Assembly: GCA_900318555.1 (NCBI GenBank)
Contig: ONKX01000005.1
Coordinates: 1-64,000 of the forward strand
Source of the DNA: an uncultured Prevotellaceae bacterium
GTDB lineage: Bacteria; Bacteroidota; Bacteroidia; Bacteroidales; Bacteroidaceae
Direction of reading: 5' to 3'
Length of the DNA stretch: 64,000 nt
Of this stretch, positions 25,111-32,631 are shown in pieces; the stretch's first letter is position 1; each line of letters begins with the position of its first letter. The position numbers and the translations under genes are program-made. The notes under the pieces are model-generated. The model made no database searches and was not told where the DNA came from. It saw only the letters and a list, made by a program, of their open reading frames with translations.

Positions 25111-25803
25111 ATGAACTGGTGGACGCGTTTTCTTGACTTTATCTCGCCGCGGCAATGTGTGGTCTGCGGTGAACGACTATCACCCACAGAACGAAGCCTT
25201 TGTTCCGTGTGCGTGCTGCACCTGCCTCGTACCACCTATCAGTTTACACCTAATGACAACCCTATGGCCCAGTTGTTCTGGCATCTGACGCCTGTGGAAC
25301 GTGCTGCAGCACTGTTGTTTTACGAGCCTCATTCGGAGATGGCACGCATTGTTTACGACATGAAATACCACGACCGCCCGGATATTGGTGAGGATATGGG
25401 GAGGCTGATGGCCAACGAGATGGAGTTTGCACGCTATTTCGACGGTATCGACGTCCTGCTTCCCGTGCCGTTAAGTCGCAAACGCTTGCGACAACGCGGC
25501 TATAATCAGAGTGAACAATTGGCCATTGGAATTAGCGACATTACCAATCTGCCTATCGCCACCAAAGCCCTGCGTCGCAAACATTTTGTCAAGAGCCAGA
25601 CGCAGCTCAGCCGTCATGAACGTCAGGAGAACGTAGCAGACATCTTCGAGTTATGCGACGATAGCCCGCTGAAAGGTAAACACGTACTACTCGTTGACGA
25701 CATCTGCACCACAGGAGCAACGCTGATAGCCTGCGTTGATGCCCTCAAGGACGTCGAAGGCATCCGCCTTAGTGTACTGACTTTAGGCTATACGAAAACA
25801 TAG
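25111..25803 (+). CDS. ComF-family phosphoribosyltransferase-like protein
   Basis: This 230-residue protein has an N-terminal zinc-ribbon-like site (Cys16, Cys19, Cys31, Cys34 in CVVCGE and CSVC), then a phosphoribosyltransferase domain with the PRPP loop VLLVDDICTTGA (192-203) and the KHFVKSQTQLSRHERQENV segment typical of ComF. ComF proteins support DNA uptake and processing of single-stranded DNA in competent bacteria; their role in Bacteroidetes is not clear. The gene is last in the operon, 7 bases after recX. Confidence 0.9.
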   Translation: MNWWTRFLDFISPRQCVVCGERLSPTERSLCSVCVLHLPRTTYQFTPNDNPMAQLFWHLTPVERAAALLFYEPHSEMARIVYDMKYHDRPDIGEDMGRLMANEMEFARYFDGIDVLLPVPLSRKRLRQRGYNQSEQLAIGISDITNLPIATKALRRKHFVKSQTQLSRHERQENVADIFELCDDSPLKGKHVLLVDDICTTGATLIACVDALKDVEGIRLSVLTLGYTKT

Positions 25804-25843
25804 CCGTGTGCAATCGGTTGCACACTACTGTCGCCACGAAACT

Positions 25844-25872
25844 GTTAATTGTCAATTGTCAATTATCAATTA
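25844..25872 (+). repeat. Heptamer array GTCAATT in front of the amylase promoter
   Basis: Four 7-base steps of GTTAATT/GTCAATT/ATCAATT, the same word family as the phosphatase signal-peptide array. The array covers the position of the -33 box of the next promoter. Confidence 0.83.
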
Positions 25873-25885
25873 ATCCGTATCTTTG
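25855..25885 (+). promoter_or_regulatory. Promoter of the amylase gene, -33 box within a heptamer array
   Basis: ATTG (25855-25858), exactly 19 bases, TATCTTTG (25878-25885). The -33-like box belongs to the array, so the repeat may form part of the promoter. Confidence 0.6.
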
Positions 25886-25913
25886 CAGTATAAAAACTAA
25901 TAACCCAATGATT

Positions 25914-27737
25914 ATGAAACGTTTATTCGCATCTATCATTACACTTTTAGCAACCCTGCCCATGCTGTCGCAGGGTTGGCCAGAGAATTATCCCGGTGTC
26001 ATGTTGCAAGGCTTCTATTGGGACGGTTACGCCGATGCGCAGTGGTCAAGACTTGAAAAGCAAGTAGACAATCTTGCAACGACGTTTGATTTGCTGTGGC
26101 TGCCACAGAGTGCCAATTGCGGTGGTCAGTCGATGGGCTACGACGACCTCTATTGGTTCCCAGGCCATTACGATAGCTCGTTCGGAACAGAAGAAGAGCT
26201 GAAATCGCTGATTGCCACATTCAAGGAGAAAGGTATTGGCACCATTGCAGATGTGGTGATTAATCACCGTAAGAATGTCTCGAATTGGGTGGACTTCCCT
26301 AAGGAGACGTATAATGGCGTGACTTACGAGCTGAAGTCGACGGACATCTGTGCCAATGATGATGGCGGCAAGACCAAGACTTGGGCCACGCAGAATGGTT
26401 ACTCGCTCTCGTCGAACAACGACACTGGCGAGGGGTGGGACGGTATGCGCGACTTGGACCATAAGAGCGAGAATGTGCAGGCAAACGTAAAAGCCTACTT
26501 GAAAATGCTGCTTGAATATTTTGGCTATGTGGGATTCCGCTATGACATGGTAAAAGGCTATAGTGGTTCATATACCAAATTGTATAATGAATACAGTGGG
26601 CCTCAGTTCTCTGTCGGTGAATGCTGGGACAGTAGCAATACCATTAAGAACTGGATAGAAGCCACAGGCAAGACCAGTGCCGCCTTCGACTTCCAGTTCC
26701 GCTATACTGTACGCAATGCCATCAACAAAAATGACTGGACCTATCTGGGGAAACAGAACGAGAGCAACTGGCCGCTGGTGAGCGACAAATACAGTTCGGG
26801 CAGCTATCGCCAGTATGCCGTAACCTTTGTGGAAAATCACGACACAGAATATCGTTCGGCAACGGCTCAGCAGGATCCCATCCGCAAGGATACGTTGGCT
26901 GCTAACGCCTATCTGCTGGCTATGCCGGGTACACCCTGTGTATTCCTGAAGCACTGGCAGGCCTATAAGCAGGAGATAGCCAATATGGTGGCTGTGCGTA
27001 AGGCTGTAGGAATCACCAACATGAGCACTCCAACCAACATTGCAAGCGAAAAGAACTATTATGCTGTGCAAGTGGCTGGCAGTGACGGTAAGGAACTGCT
27101 TTGCGTCGTCGGTAAGGATGCCGCCACTTACACACCGAATAGCAATGCTTGGAAAAAGGTCATCAGCGGTTATCACTACGTCTACTACGTACAAGGTATT
27201 GAGCCCAACGACATTACACTGCCTGAGCTGAAACAGGACGAGCAGCCACAGGATGGCGTGTATAATGGCGTTCCCTCATTCTGCACGATCAATGAAGGCG
27301 AGATATGTGCCTTCTTTGAGGCTCCTACGACATGGGGTAGCCAGATATTCACATGGGCTTGGATGAATGGTGGCGATGGCAAAGATTATGTGGGCACAAA
27401 CTGGCCTGGTGTTGCAGCAACGCTGATTGGAACGGCTGACAATGGTAACAAGGTGTTCAAATGGGTTTCGGCAAAGGCGACTGCTCCCGATAATATCATT
27501 TTCAGTGGTGGCGGTAACAAGACGGCCGATTTATCCTTCACGAATACCGGCTATTATACTAAGGATGGTTGTCAAGACGTGGTAACAACAGACATTCAAG
27601 AAGTCAGATGGCAGATGTCTGATGGCAGAAGTGAGATGTACGATTTGCAAGGTCGCAGAATCGGCTATCAGTCGTCATCCGTCAAGCCTCAGAAAGGTCT
27701 GTATATTATTAACGGGAAAAAGGTCGTGATTAATTAA
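25914..27737 (+). CDS. Secreted alpha-amylase (GH13) with T9SS-type C-terminal tail
   Basis: This protein of about 607 residues has a signal peptide (MKRLFASIITLLATLPMLSQG) and a GH13 catalytic barrel with the conserved regions DVVINH (about 112-117), GFRYDMVKG (nucleophile Asp about 210), GECWD (acid/base Glu about 236) and VENHD (about 306-310). It should cleave alpha-1,4-glucans. A starch-binding-like module follows (TTWGSQIFTWAW...). The last residues, YDLQGRR...KGLYIINGKKVVIN, resemble the T9SS sorting tail of Prevotella proteins. An ATG at 25908 is an alternative start. A further heptamer array (27603-27639) lies in the tail linker. Confidence 0.92.
   Translation: MKRLFASIITLLATLPMLSQGWPENYPGVMLQGFYWDGYADAQWSRLEKQVDNLATTFDLLWLPQSANCGGQSMGYDDLYWFPGHYDSSFGTEEELKSLIATFKEKGIGTIADVVINHRKNVSNWVDFPKETYNGVTYELKSTDICANDDGGKTKTWATQNGYSLSSNNDTGEGWDGMRDLDHKSENVQANVKAYLKMLLEYFGYVGFRYDMVKGYSGSYTKLYNEYSGPQFSVGECWDSSNTIKNWIEATGKTSAAFDFQFRYTVRNAINKNDWTYLGKQNESNWPLVSDKYSSGSYRQYAVTFVENHDTEYRSATAQQDPIRKDTLAANAYLLAMPGTPCVFLKHWQAYKQEIANMVAVRKAVGITNMSTPTNIASEKNYYAVQVAGSDGKELLCVVGKDAATYTPNSNAWKKVISGYHYVYYVQGIEPNDITLPELKQDEQPQDGVYNGVPSFCTINEGEICAFFEAPTTWGSQIFTWAWMNGGDGKDYVGTNWPGVAATLIGTADNGNKVFKWVSAKATAPDNIIFSGGGNKTADLSFTNTGYYTKDGCQDVVTTDIQEVRWQMSDGRSEMYDLQGRRIGYQSSSVKPQKGLYIINGKKVVIN
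27603..27639 (+). repeat. Heptamer array CAGATGG/CTGATGG in the amylase tail
   Basis: Five 7-base steps (CAGATGG, CAGATGT, CTGATGG, CAGAAGT, GAGATGT) encode the linker before the YDLQGRR motif. Confidence 0.7.
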
Positions 27738-28515
27738 ATACGGCACGCACCACAAACCAGCAGTGCAGCAAGAACGTCTGCACAGGACCATAGTGGTGAG
27801 CCATCACACGATAACGCTCCAAGAGGGAAGCACGATGATTCTGCGTCGTGGTTCCCTCTTCGGTATAGTTAGCCACAACCATCTGCGTGTTACACAACTT
27901 CAAACCCATGCGTTCCGTCTCCTTCATCACACGGATACACCAGTCGACATCGGCAGAGAAACGATAGCGTGTGTCGTACTGCTGATTCTTGGCAATATCG
28001 GTACGGGCATAAAAGGCCTGATGGCATACCAACATACCCTTACGGAACGAACGCCATGTAAGCTGCTGGGGAGGTTGGTGTTGGCGAGGATGCAGATAAC
28101 GACCCTCACCATCCACGATATCGGTATTGCCATAAAGCACACCAGGAAGTTCGTCCGACGGCAATTCATTCAGTTGACAACGCTGAACAATCTGTTCCAA
28201 CGTATCAGCCTGCGGAAAGAAATCACCTGCATTCATATAGACAATATAATCACCAGAAGCCTGCGTCAAACCTTTGTTCATGGCGTCGTAGATGCCGTGA
28301 TCAGGCTCAGACAGGATGATCACCTTATGGTCGTTGCCCGAAGCGTCGCTCTTTTCTTTATAAGCCTCAGCCATTTGTAACGTGTTGTCTTTCGAAGCGC
28401 CATCTACTATCAAGTGTTCTACCCCTTCATAGGTCTGACCATATACGCTGTCAAGTGTTCGCTGCAACACTTTCTCGGCATTATAAGTTATCGTTACTAC
28501 AGTAAAACGTATCAT
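27730..28515 (-). CDS. Family 2 glycosyltransferase
   Basis: This 261-residue GT-A enzyme starts FTVVTITYNAEKVLQRTLDSVYGQTY and has EHLIVDGASKDNT and DYIVYMNAGDFF, the nucleotide-sugar and metal-binding regions typical of family 2. It probably adds a sugar during surface glycan synthesis. It is the last of three co-directional glycan genes, 3 bases after the acyltransferase. Its 3' end overlaps the convergent amylase gene by 8 bases. Confidence 0.9.
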   Translation of the reverse strand: MIRFTVVTITYNAEKVLQRTLDSVYGQTYEGVEHLIVDGASKDNTLQMAEAYKEKSDASGNDHKVIILSEPDHGIYDAMNKGLTQASGDYIVYMNAGDFFPQADTLEQIVQRCQLNELPSDELPGVLYGNTDIVDGEGRYLHPRQHQPPQQLTWRSFRKGMLVCHQAFYARTDIAKNQQYDTRYRFSADVDWCIRVMKETERMGLKLCNTQMVVANYTEEGTTTQNHRASLLERYRVMAHHYGPVQTFLLHCWFVVRAVFN

Positions 28516-28518
28516 ATA

Positions 28519-29070
28519 TTATAGAGTCTTAACGATTGTAGCTGGATTTCCTGCTACTATACAATTATCCGGAACGTCATGAAACACCACCGAACCTGCG
28601 GCAATCTTAACATTATTACCAATACGGATACCACCATAGACGATGGCACCGGTGTAGATACTCACATTGTCACCAATTGTGGGACGACCGCCTTTGCCAT
28701 TACCCAACGTGACCATTTGCAGGCAATAGAAATTACAACCTATGCTTTCGGCATTCAGGTACGTCGCGTAGTTGTGTTCAAAATGAGCACCAGGACCAAT
28801 ACTCGGACACCAAATGGTCAATGTACGCTCTGGCGGAAGCAGCCATTGGATAGGAGCAGCAAGATACTCCCCTATTCTATAATAGAACAGATTACGGAAC
28901 GTACGTTCACGGGTACAAGCCTTGATGAAGTTCAGCACAGTGGGTTTGCCATCCTGTACCTTCGTCAAATCGTCGGCTATCGTCTTTTTCTTGCAAAGGA
29001 AAAGAAAGATATGCGGCAACATGCGCAAAGTCGACGCCGAGAGTAATATGGTTTGTGTCAATGGATTCAT
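28519..29070 (-). CDS. Hexapeptide-repeat acyltransferase (serine acetyltransferase-like)
   Basis: This 183-residue protein has a C-terminal left-handed beta-helix of hexapeptide repeats (IGDNVSIYTGAIVYGGIRIGNNVKIAAGSVV) and the ending VAGNPATIVK common to serine/sugar O-acetyltransferases. The N-terminal half has helical segments seen in CysE-like polysaccharide acetyltransferases. Its place between two glycosyltransferases suggests it acetylates a glycan precursor rather than serine. It overlaps the upstream glycosyltransferase by 4 bases. Confidence 0.87.
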   Translation of the reverse strand: MNPLTQTILLSASTLRMLPHIFLFLCKKKTIADDLTKVQDGKPTVLNFIKACTRERTFRNLFYYRIGEYLAAPIQWLLPPERTLTIWCPSIGPGAHFEHNYATYLNAESIGCNFYCLQMVTLGNGKGGRPTIGDNVSIYTGAIVYGGIRIGNNVKIAAGSVVFHDVPDNCIVAGNPATIVKTL

Positions 29071-30329
29071 CCGTTCAGACTTTTGGGTTTCATTCGTAAC
29101 TGATATTCCTCGATATAACGATTAGCAACGCTCTGTTGAGAGTAACAGCGAGCCACCTTTTTCACGCACTCATGGCTTAACTCGTCATAATCAGCCTCAG
29201 CCAAAACATAGTGAATGCCGTAGGCCAAATCGTTAGCATCGCAGGGTTGAGCCACATAACCGTTTGACTGATGGTCAATCATCTCAGGAATGCCACCGAC
29301 ACGGAAACTGACACAAGGGACGCCACAGGCCATTGCTTCCATCAGCGTATTAGGCAGGTTATCCTCCAACGAAGGCAACACAAAGACATCAGCTGCATTA
29401 TACACGCTGACAATACGTTGCGGATCACTGACATATCCCAATGGATAGGACGGCAACGCCAGCTGTGATGCCACCTCCTCAGCATGTCCGCCAAGGATGG
29501 CAACACCAGTATTCTTCCGCATTTCAGGGTGTTGCTGAACCAGCTTTTGGATAGCCTCCACAAAATAGTTCATACCCTTACGAGGGTCCGTCACACGCTG
29601 AGAAACAAACAGAATAATACGACTATCGACAGGTAATCCTAATGTCTGGCGAGCCTGCTGCTTGTTCTGTGGACAAAACACACGTGAATCAATGGCATTG
29701 GGAATACTGACGATACGCTGTCCTGCTAACAACGCACTCTTCTTGGCCTCACCAGCAAGCCACTCACTGCAACAGACAAAAGTAATGCATTGGCCTTGAA
29801 GCATTCGCTCTTTCTGTCTCCAAACCCGCTTAGCCATACTGCCACCCGGCAGGAGAGGACATTTCGTACATTCTACCTGATATTGTTCACAGCCACGACA
29901 ATAATGACAAATAGCCGTCGCTGGCCATATATCGTGCATCGTCCATACCACAGGTTTACCGCTCTCCAGAATCTTGCGGATATTGTTCAACGACAACATT
30001 CCCTGATTAATCCAATGCAGGTGAATAATGTCGGCCTCCTGAAATTCTGGCAATTTCGTAATGTCAGTGCCACAATTGGCAATATCTATTTCGAACAAGT
30101 GTTCGCGTTTAAAATGCAGTCGCGTCCATACAACAAAGCGTTCCCATAGGAAATTCCATTGCTGGCGCCAAGATTGCGGCAAGGCAGAAACCGTCAACTG
30201 GTCCGTTTCCTTATCACGAACCAGCATCTTTGCCTTCACACCATTGTTGTTCAATGCATCCATCAGGCGGTGGGCTGCAACTGCTGCCCCACCCGTCCGT
30301 TCGCTCGTATTTATTATCAGTACTCGCAT
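29067..30329 (-). CDS. Family 4 glycosyltransferase
   Basis: This 420-residue GT-B enzyme begins MRVLIINTSERTGGAAVAAHRL (acceptor-side Rossmann fold with glycine-rich loop) and has the C-terminal donor-site segments ILFVSQRVTDPRKGMNYFVEA and PSLEDNLPNTLMEAMACGVPCVSF, with the Ex7E-type motif of family 4. A short Cys-rich stretch (CHYCRGCEQYQVECTKC) in the N-domain is typical of a Bacteroidetes subgroup. It is first in the three-gene cluster and is driven by TACCTTTG at 30351-30358. Confidence 0.92.
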   Translation of the reverse strand: MRVLIINTSERTGGAAVAAHRLMDALNNNGVKAKMLVRDKETDQLTVSALPQSWRQQWNFLWERFVVWTRLHFKREHLFEIDIANCGTDITKLPEFQEADIIHLHWINQGMLSLNNIRKILESGKPVVWTMHDIWPATAICHYCRGCEQYQVECTKCPLLPGGSMAKRVWRQKERMLQGQCITFVCCSEWLAGEAKKSALLAGQRIVSIPNAIDSRVFCPQNKQQARQTLGLPVDSRIILFVSQRVTDPRKGMNYFVEAIQKLVQQHPEMRKNTGVAILGGHAEEVASQLALPSYPLGYVSDPQRIVSVYNAADVFVLPSLEDNLPNTLMEAMACGVPCVSFRVGGIPEMIDHQSNGYVAQPCDANDLAYGIHYVLAEADYDELSHECVKKVARCYSQQSVANRYIEEYQLRMKPKSLNG

Positions 30330-30354
30330 ACCTTATTATATATATGCCGACAAA

Positions 30355-30453
30355 GGTACGAATAAGTGAGGACAATACAAAATAAATTGGCATTTATTTT
30401 ATTTGTCGAACGAAAGTACTTTCTCGTGAAACGAAAAGGTACGAATAAGTGAG
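30355..30453 (-). repeat. Promoter module, copy B (flanked by 16-bp direct repeats)
   Basis: The 16-mer CTCACTTATTCGTACC occurs on the minus strand at 30355-30370 and 30438-30453, bracketing a perfect GAAAGTACTTTC palindrome. It runs into the -7 box (30351-30358) of the family 4 glycosyltransferase gene. It matches copy A at 7044-7144 in order, spacing and core. Confidence 0.8.
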
Positions 30454-30503
30454 GACAAAACAAAAAGAAAAAGGGTAAAAAATACATGTTATCGCGCACA
30501 TCA

Positions 30504-30519
30504 CTTGATTTAAATCAAG
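30504..30519. promoter_or_regulatory. Perfect FNR/CRP-type palindrome
   Basis: CTTGATTTAAATCAAG is a perfect 16-bp palindrome containing TTGATnnnnATCAA, the FNR/CRP-family half-site arrangement. It lies between the divergent glycosyltransferase and ncRNA promoters, about 81 bases upstream of the predicted ncRNA start. Confidence 0.5.
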
Positions 30520-30555
30520 AACAACGCATTTTTTTGAGAAAAAAGATAGTAAAAA

Positions 30556-30586
30556 CTTGTAGGAATCTAAAAAGTTCGTACCTTTG
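30556..30586 (+). promoter_or_regulatory. Promoter of the unassigned ncRNA
   Basis: CTTG (30556-30559), exactly 19 bases, TACCTTTG (30579-30586). No protein-coding frame follows before the terminator at 30869. Confidence 0.7.
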
Positions 30587-30592
30587 CATTGT

Positions 30593-30907
30593 CAAACGAA
30601 AGGATGACACTTGACTAAGTGAGGTCAAGATTCTTTAATAGATTGTTTTAGGTTAGTAGTAATATTTATAGTTTTAGGTTTTTAGTTATTGGTAAGAAGA
30701 AAGTTTTAAATGTGTTAGGATAACAGTGATCGCTGTGAAGCGCTCATAACTTTCTTTTCTAAGGAAATCGTTTTAATAAAATAATATGCTGCCGCAAGGC
30801 AGACCTCCAGTCGAAAGACTGGAATTGTTTCGAATACAAAGGATTTTTAGTTAAACATAGGCTTTTTGAATACCACTGCTCGTTGATGAGTAGTGGTATT
30901 TTTTTAT
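30593..30907 (+). ncRNA. Probable structured non-coding RNA, about 315 nt, family unknown
   Basis: A well-spaced promoter and a strong intrinsic terminator bracket a stretch with no credible reading frame but many local helices: CTTGAC...GTCAAG near 30611-30630, AAGAAAGTT...AACTTTCTT closing a domain at about 30690-30760, CTGCC-GCAA-GGCAG near 30790, and CCAGTC-GAAA-GACTGG near 30808-30825, both tetraloops of stable classes. It lacks recognisable RNase P, tmRNA or SRP signatures. A 6S-like or other Bacteroidales-specific RNA is possible but I cannot assign it. An untranslated leader is unlikely because the downstream gene is on the opposite strand. Confidence 0.62.
30869..30907 (+). terminator. 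Strong terminator of the ncRNA, also at the ispF 3' end
   Basis: AATACCACTGCTC pairs with GAGTAGTGGTATT (13 bp, one G-U) around a 6-base loop and is followed by seven T. The T-run overlaps the end of convergent ispF. Confidence 0.85.
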
Positions 30908-31377
30908 TTTTCAATAAGAGCCACTGCGTAAGCGGAAATACCCTCTTGTCGCCCAGTAAAACCCAATTTCTCTGTCGTCGTAGCCTTAATAGAGATGGCG
31001 TCGACATCGCAACCAATTACTTGCGCCATTGTCTGTTGCATCTGAGGAATATGCGGATTCATCTTTGGCCGTTCGGCACATATCGTTGCGTCGATATTCA
31101 CCAACCGATAACCCTTGGTTGCTATCAATTCAATGGTTTTCTTCAAGATAATCTTGCTGTCCATGCCGTCTGTTTCCGCTGAAGTATCCGGAAAGTGATA
31201 GCCAATATCTCGCATATTGGCAGCTCCCAGAATAGCATCACAGATAGCATGTATCAATACATCGGCATCACTGTGGCCCAGCAGACCCAGTTCGTGTTCC
31301 AACTTTATTCCACCCATCCATAGGTCGCGTCCCTTTACTAATTGGTGGACGTCATAGCCCATTCCTACTCTTATCAT
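30904..31377 (-). CDS. ispF: 2-C-methyl-D-erythritol 2,4-cyclodiphosphate synthase
   Basis: This 157-residue enzyme of the MEP isoprenoid pathway cyclises the diphosphate intermediate. The zinc ligands appear in GYDVHQL (Asp8, His10) and HSDADVLIHAICDAILGAA, and the C-terminal TTEKLGFTGRQEGISA is the substrate-binding signature. The gene lies directly downstream of porV on the same strand; the spacer between them is filled by the octamer array at 31383-31454, which ends AACGAAAAC just before the ATG. IspG is encoded 9 kb away. Confidence 0.96.
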   Translation of the reverse strand: MIRVGMGYDVHQLVKGRDLWMGGIKLEHELGLLGHSDADVLIHAICDAILGAANMRDIGYHFPDTSAETDGMDSKIILKKTIELIATKGYRLVNIDATICAERPKMNPHIPQMQQTMAQVIGCDVDAISIKATTTEKLGFTGRQEGISAYAVALIEK

Positions 31378-31382
31378 GTTTT

Positions 31383-31454
31383 CGTTATTGCGTTATGTCG
31401 TTATTCCGTTATGTCGTTATTCCGTTATTACGTTATTACGTTATTACGTGATTC
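31383..31454 (-). repeat. Octamer array CGTAATAA filling the porV-ispF spacer
   Basis: Nine consecutive 8-base units (CGTAATAA, CGGAATAA, CGACATAA variants in the gene direction) run from 4 bases after the porV stop to the ispF start. TAA occurs in every frame. It matches arrays before rpoN and purE. Confidence 0.9.
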
Positions 31455-31458
31455 CGAT

Positions 31459-32625
31459 TTATTTTTTGAATAAGTCCTTGATGCCATCCATATCGAAGGC
31501 TAGCGTAAAGCGCAGTGTCTGGTCCAGAGGATTGCTACGGGCCGTAGAGATGACATAACCCACATCCAGCGAGAATACATTCATGCGGAAACCACCACCG
31601 ATTGTAAAATACTTACGGTTACCCTTATTCTCCGACTCATGATGATAACCGGCACGCAGCGAGAACTGGTCGTGATAGACATACTCTGCACCCACACTCC
31701 ACTGAATCTCCTCCAATTCCTCCTTGAAGCCGCCCGGTGCATCGCTAAAGCTCTTAATCATACCACTGAATGAGCTGACATCGCTGTATTCAGAGATGAC
31801 ACGCTCCTCGTACTCCTCCTTCGTTTCGCCATCATTCTGCTTGGGAACCGTGGGAACCATCAACTTATTGGCATCGGCAGCAATGGTGAAACGATTGTAT
31901 TCATCAACAGGAATCATCAGTGAAGCACCTAACCTGAGATTGGCAGGCAAGAACTGCGAACGGTCGTCACCGAAATAGGTAATCTTCGAACCCATATTCT
32001 GGAGTACCAAACCTAAGCCCAATTGGCATTCACGCTGTCCAATATTGATATAATTGTTGTAATAAGCATGAATATCAGCAGCAAAGGCAGAAGCCGGCGA
32101 AGCATCCTCCGTGTAGTCGAAACGCAAGTCACTATAAATCCAGCGCAGAGCCACACCCAGCGAGAACTTCTCAGTCAACATCAGGGCGGCACCGACGTCA
32201 AGCGACATCTCGTAGGGTTTCACCGTCATGGCGTTATCTTCGAGCGAAGTCATCACTTCACCCAGCGAGAAATAACGCAACGAACCACTAATCGACGCAT
32301 TGTCACCGATGCGATAATAGCCTGCCACATAAGCTAGGTCGATGTCATTCACCAACTGTCGCAGCCACGGAGTGTAGTTCAATGCAATACCTGCACGACT
32401 GATACAGAACGGATACTTAGCAAGGTTCCAGTACTGCGAGTTCACATCAGGATCTGTGGCCGCACCGACATCACCCATACCTGCCGAACGGGCATCAGGA
32501 GCGATGGTCTGCGAGATGACAGCATGTTCAACGGGGTTGAACTGGCTCTTGGTATCCTGTGCACGGACAATCAGTCCCAAGAACAGACTAGCTGTCAATA
32601 AGATTATCTTTTTTGTTGTCTTCAT
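31459..32625 (-). CDS. porV: T9SS outer-membrane shuttle protein PorV
   Basis: This 388-residue outer-membrane beta-barrel of the FadL/PorV family has a signal peptide (about 1-22) followed by the conserved N-terminal AVISQTIAPDARSAGMGDVGAATDPDVNSQYWNLAKY segment that marks PorV. PorV collects T9SS cargo from the translocon and hands it to the PorU sortase at the surface. The porU gene lies 6 bases upstream on the same strand, which is the usual arrangement. At least four genes in the window encode likely cargo. Confidence 0.94.
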   Translation of the reverse strand: MKTTKKIILLTASLFLGLIVRAQDTKSQFNPVEHAVISQTIAPDARSAGMGDVGAATDPDVNSQYWNLAKYPFCISRAGIALNYTPWLRQLVNDIDLAYVAGYYRIGDNASISGSLRYFSLGEVMTSLEDNAMTVKPYEMSLDVGAALMLTEKFSLGVALRWIYSDLRFDYTEDASPASAFAADIHAYYNNYINIGQRECQLGLGLVLQNMGSKITYFGDDRSQFLPANLRLGASLMIPVDEYNRFTIAADANKLMVPTVPKQNDGETKEEYEERVISEYSDVSSFSGMIKSFSDAPGGFKEELEEIQWSVGAEYVYHDQFSLRAGYHHESENKGNRKYFTIGGGFRMNVFSLDVGYVISTARSNPLDQTLRFTLAFDMDGIKDLFKK

Positions 32626-32631
32626 ATTCCT

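Noticed and set aside
27730..27737. Overlap of amylase and glycosyltransferase genes as a fused or misannotated end
   Set aside because: Both frames have family-typical ends; an 8-base convergent overlap is ordinary.
30593..30907. RNase P RNA, tmRNA or SRP RNA
   Set aside because: None of their conserved cores (GAGGAAAGTC, tag-peptide frame with tRNA-like ends, GNRA-type SRP hairpin) is visible, so no family name is given.
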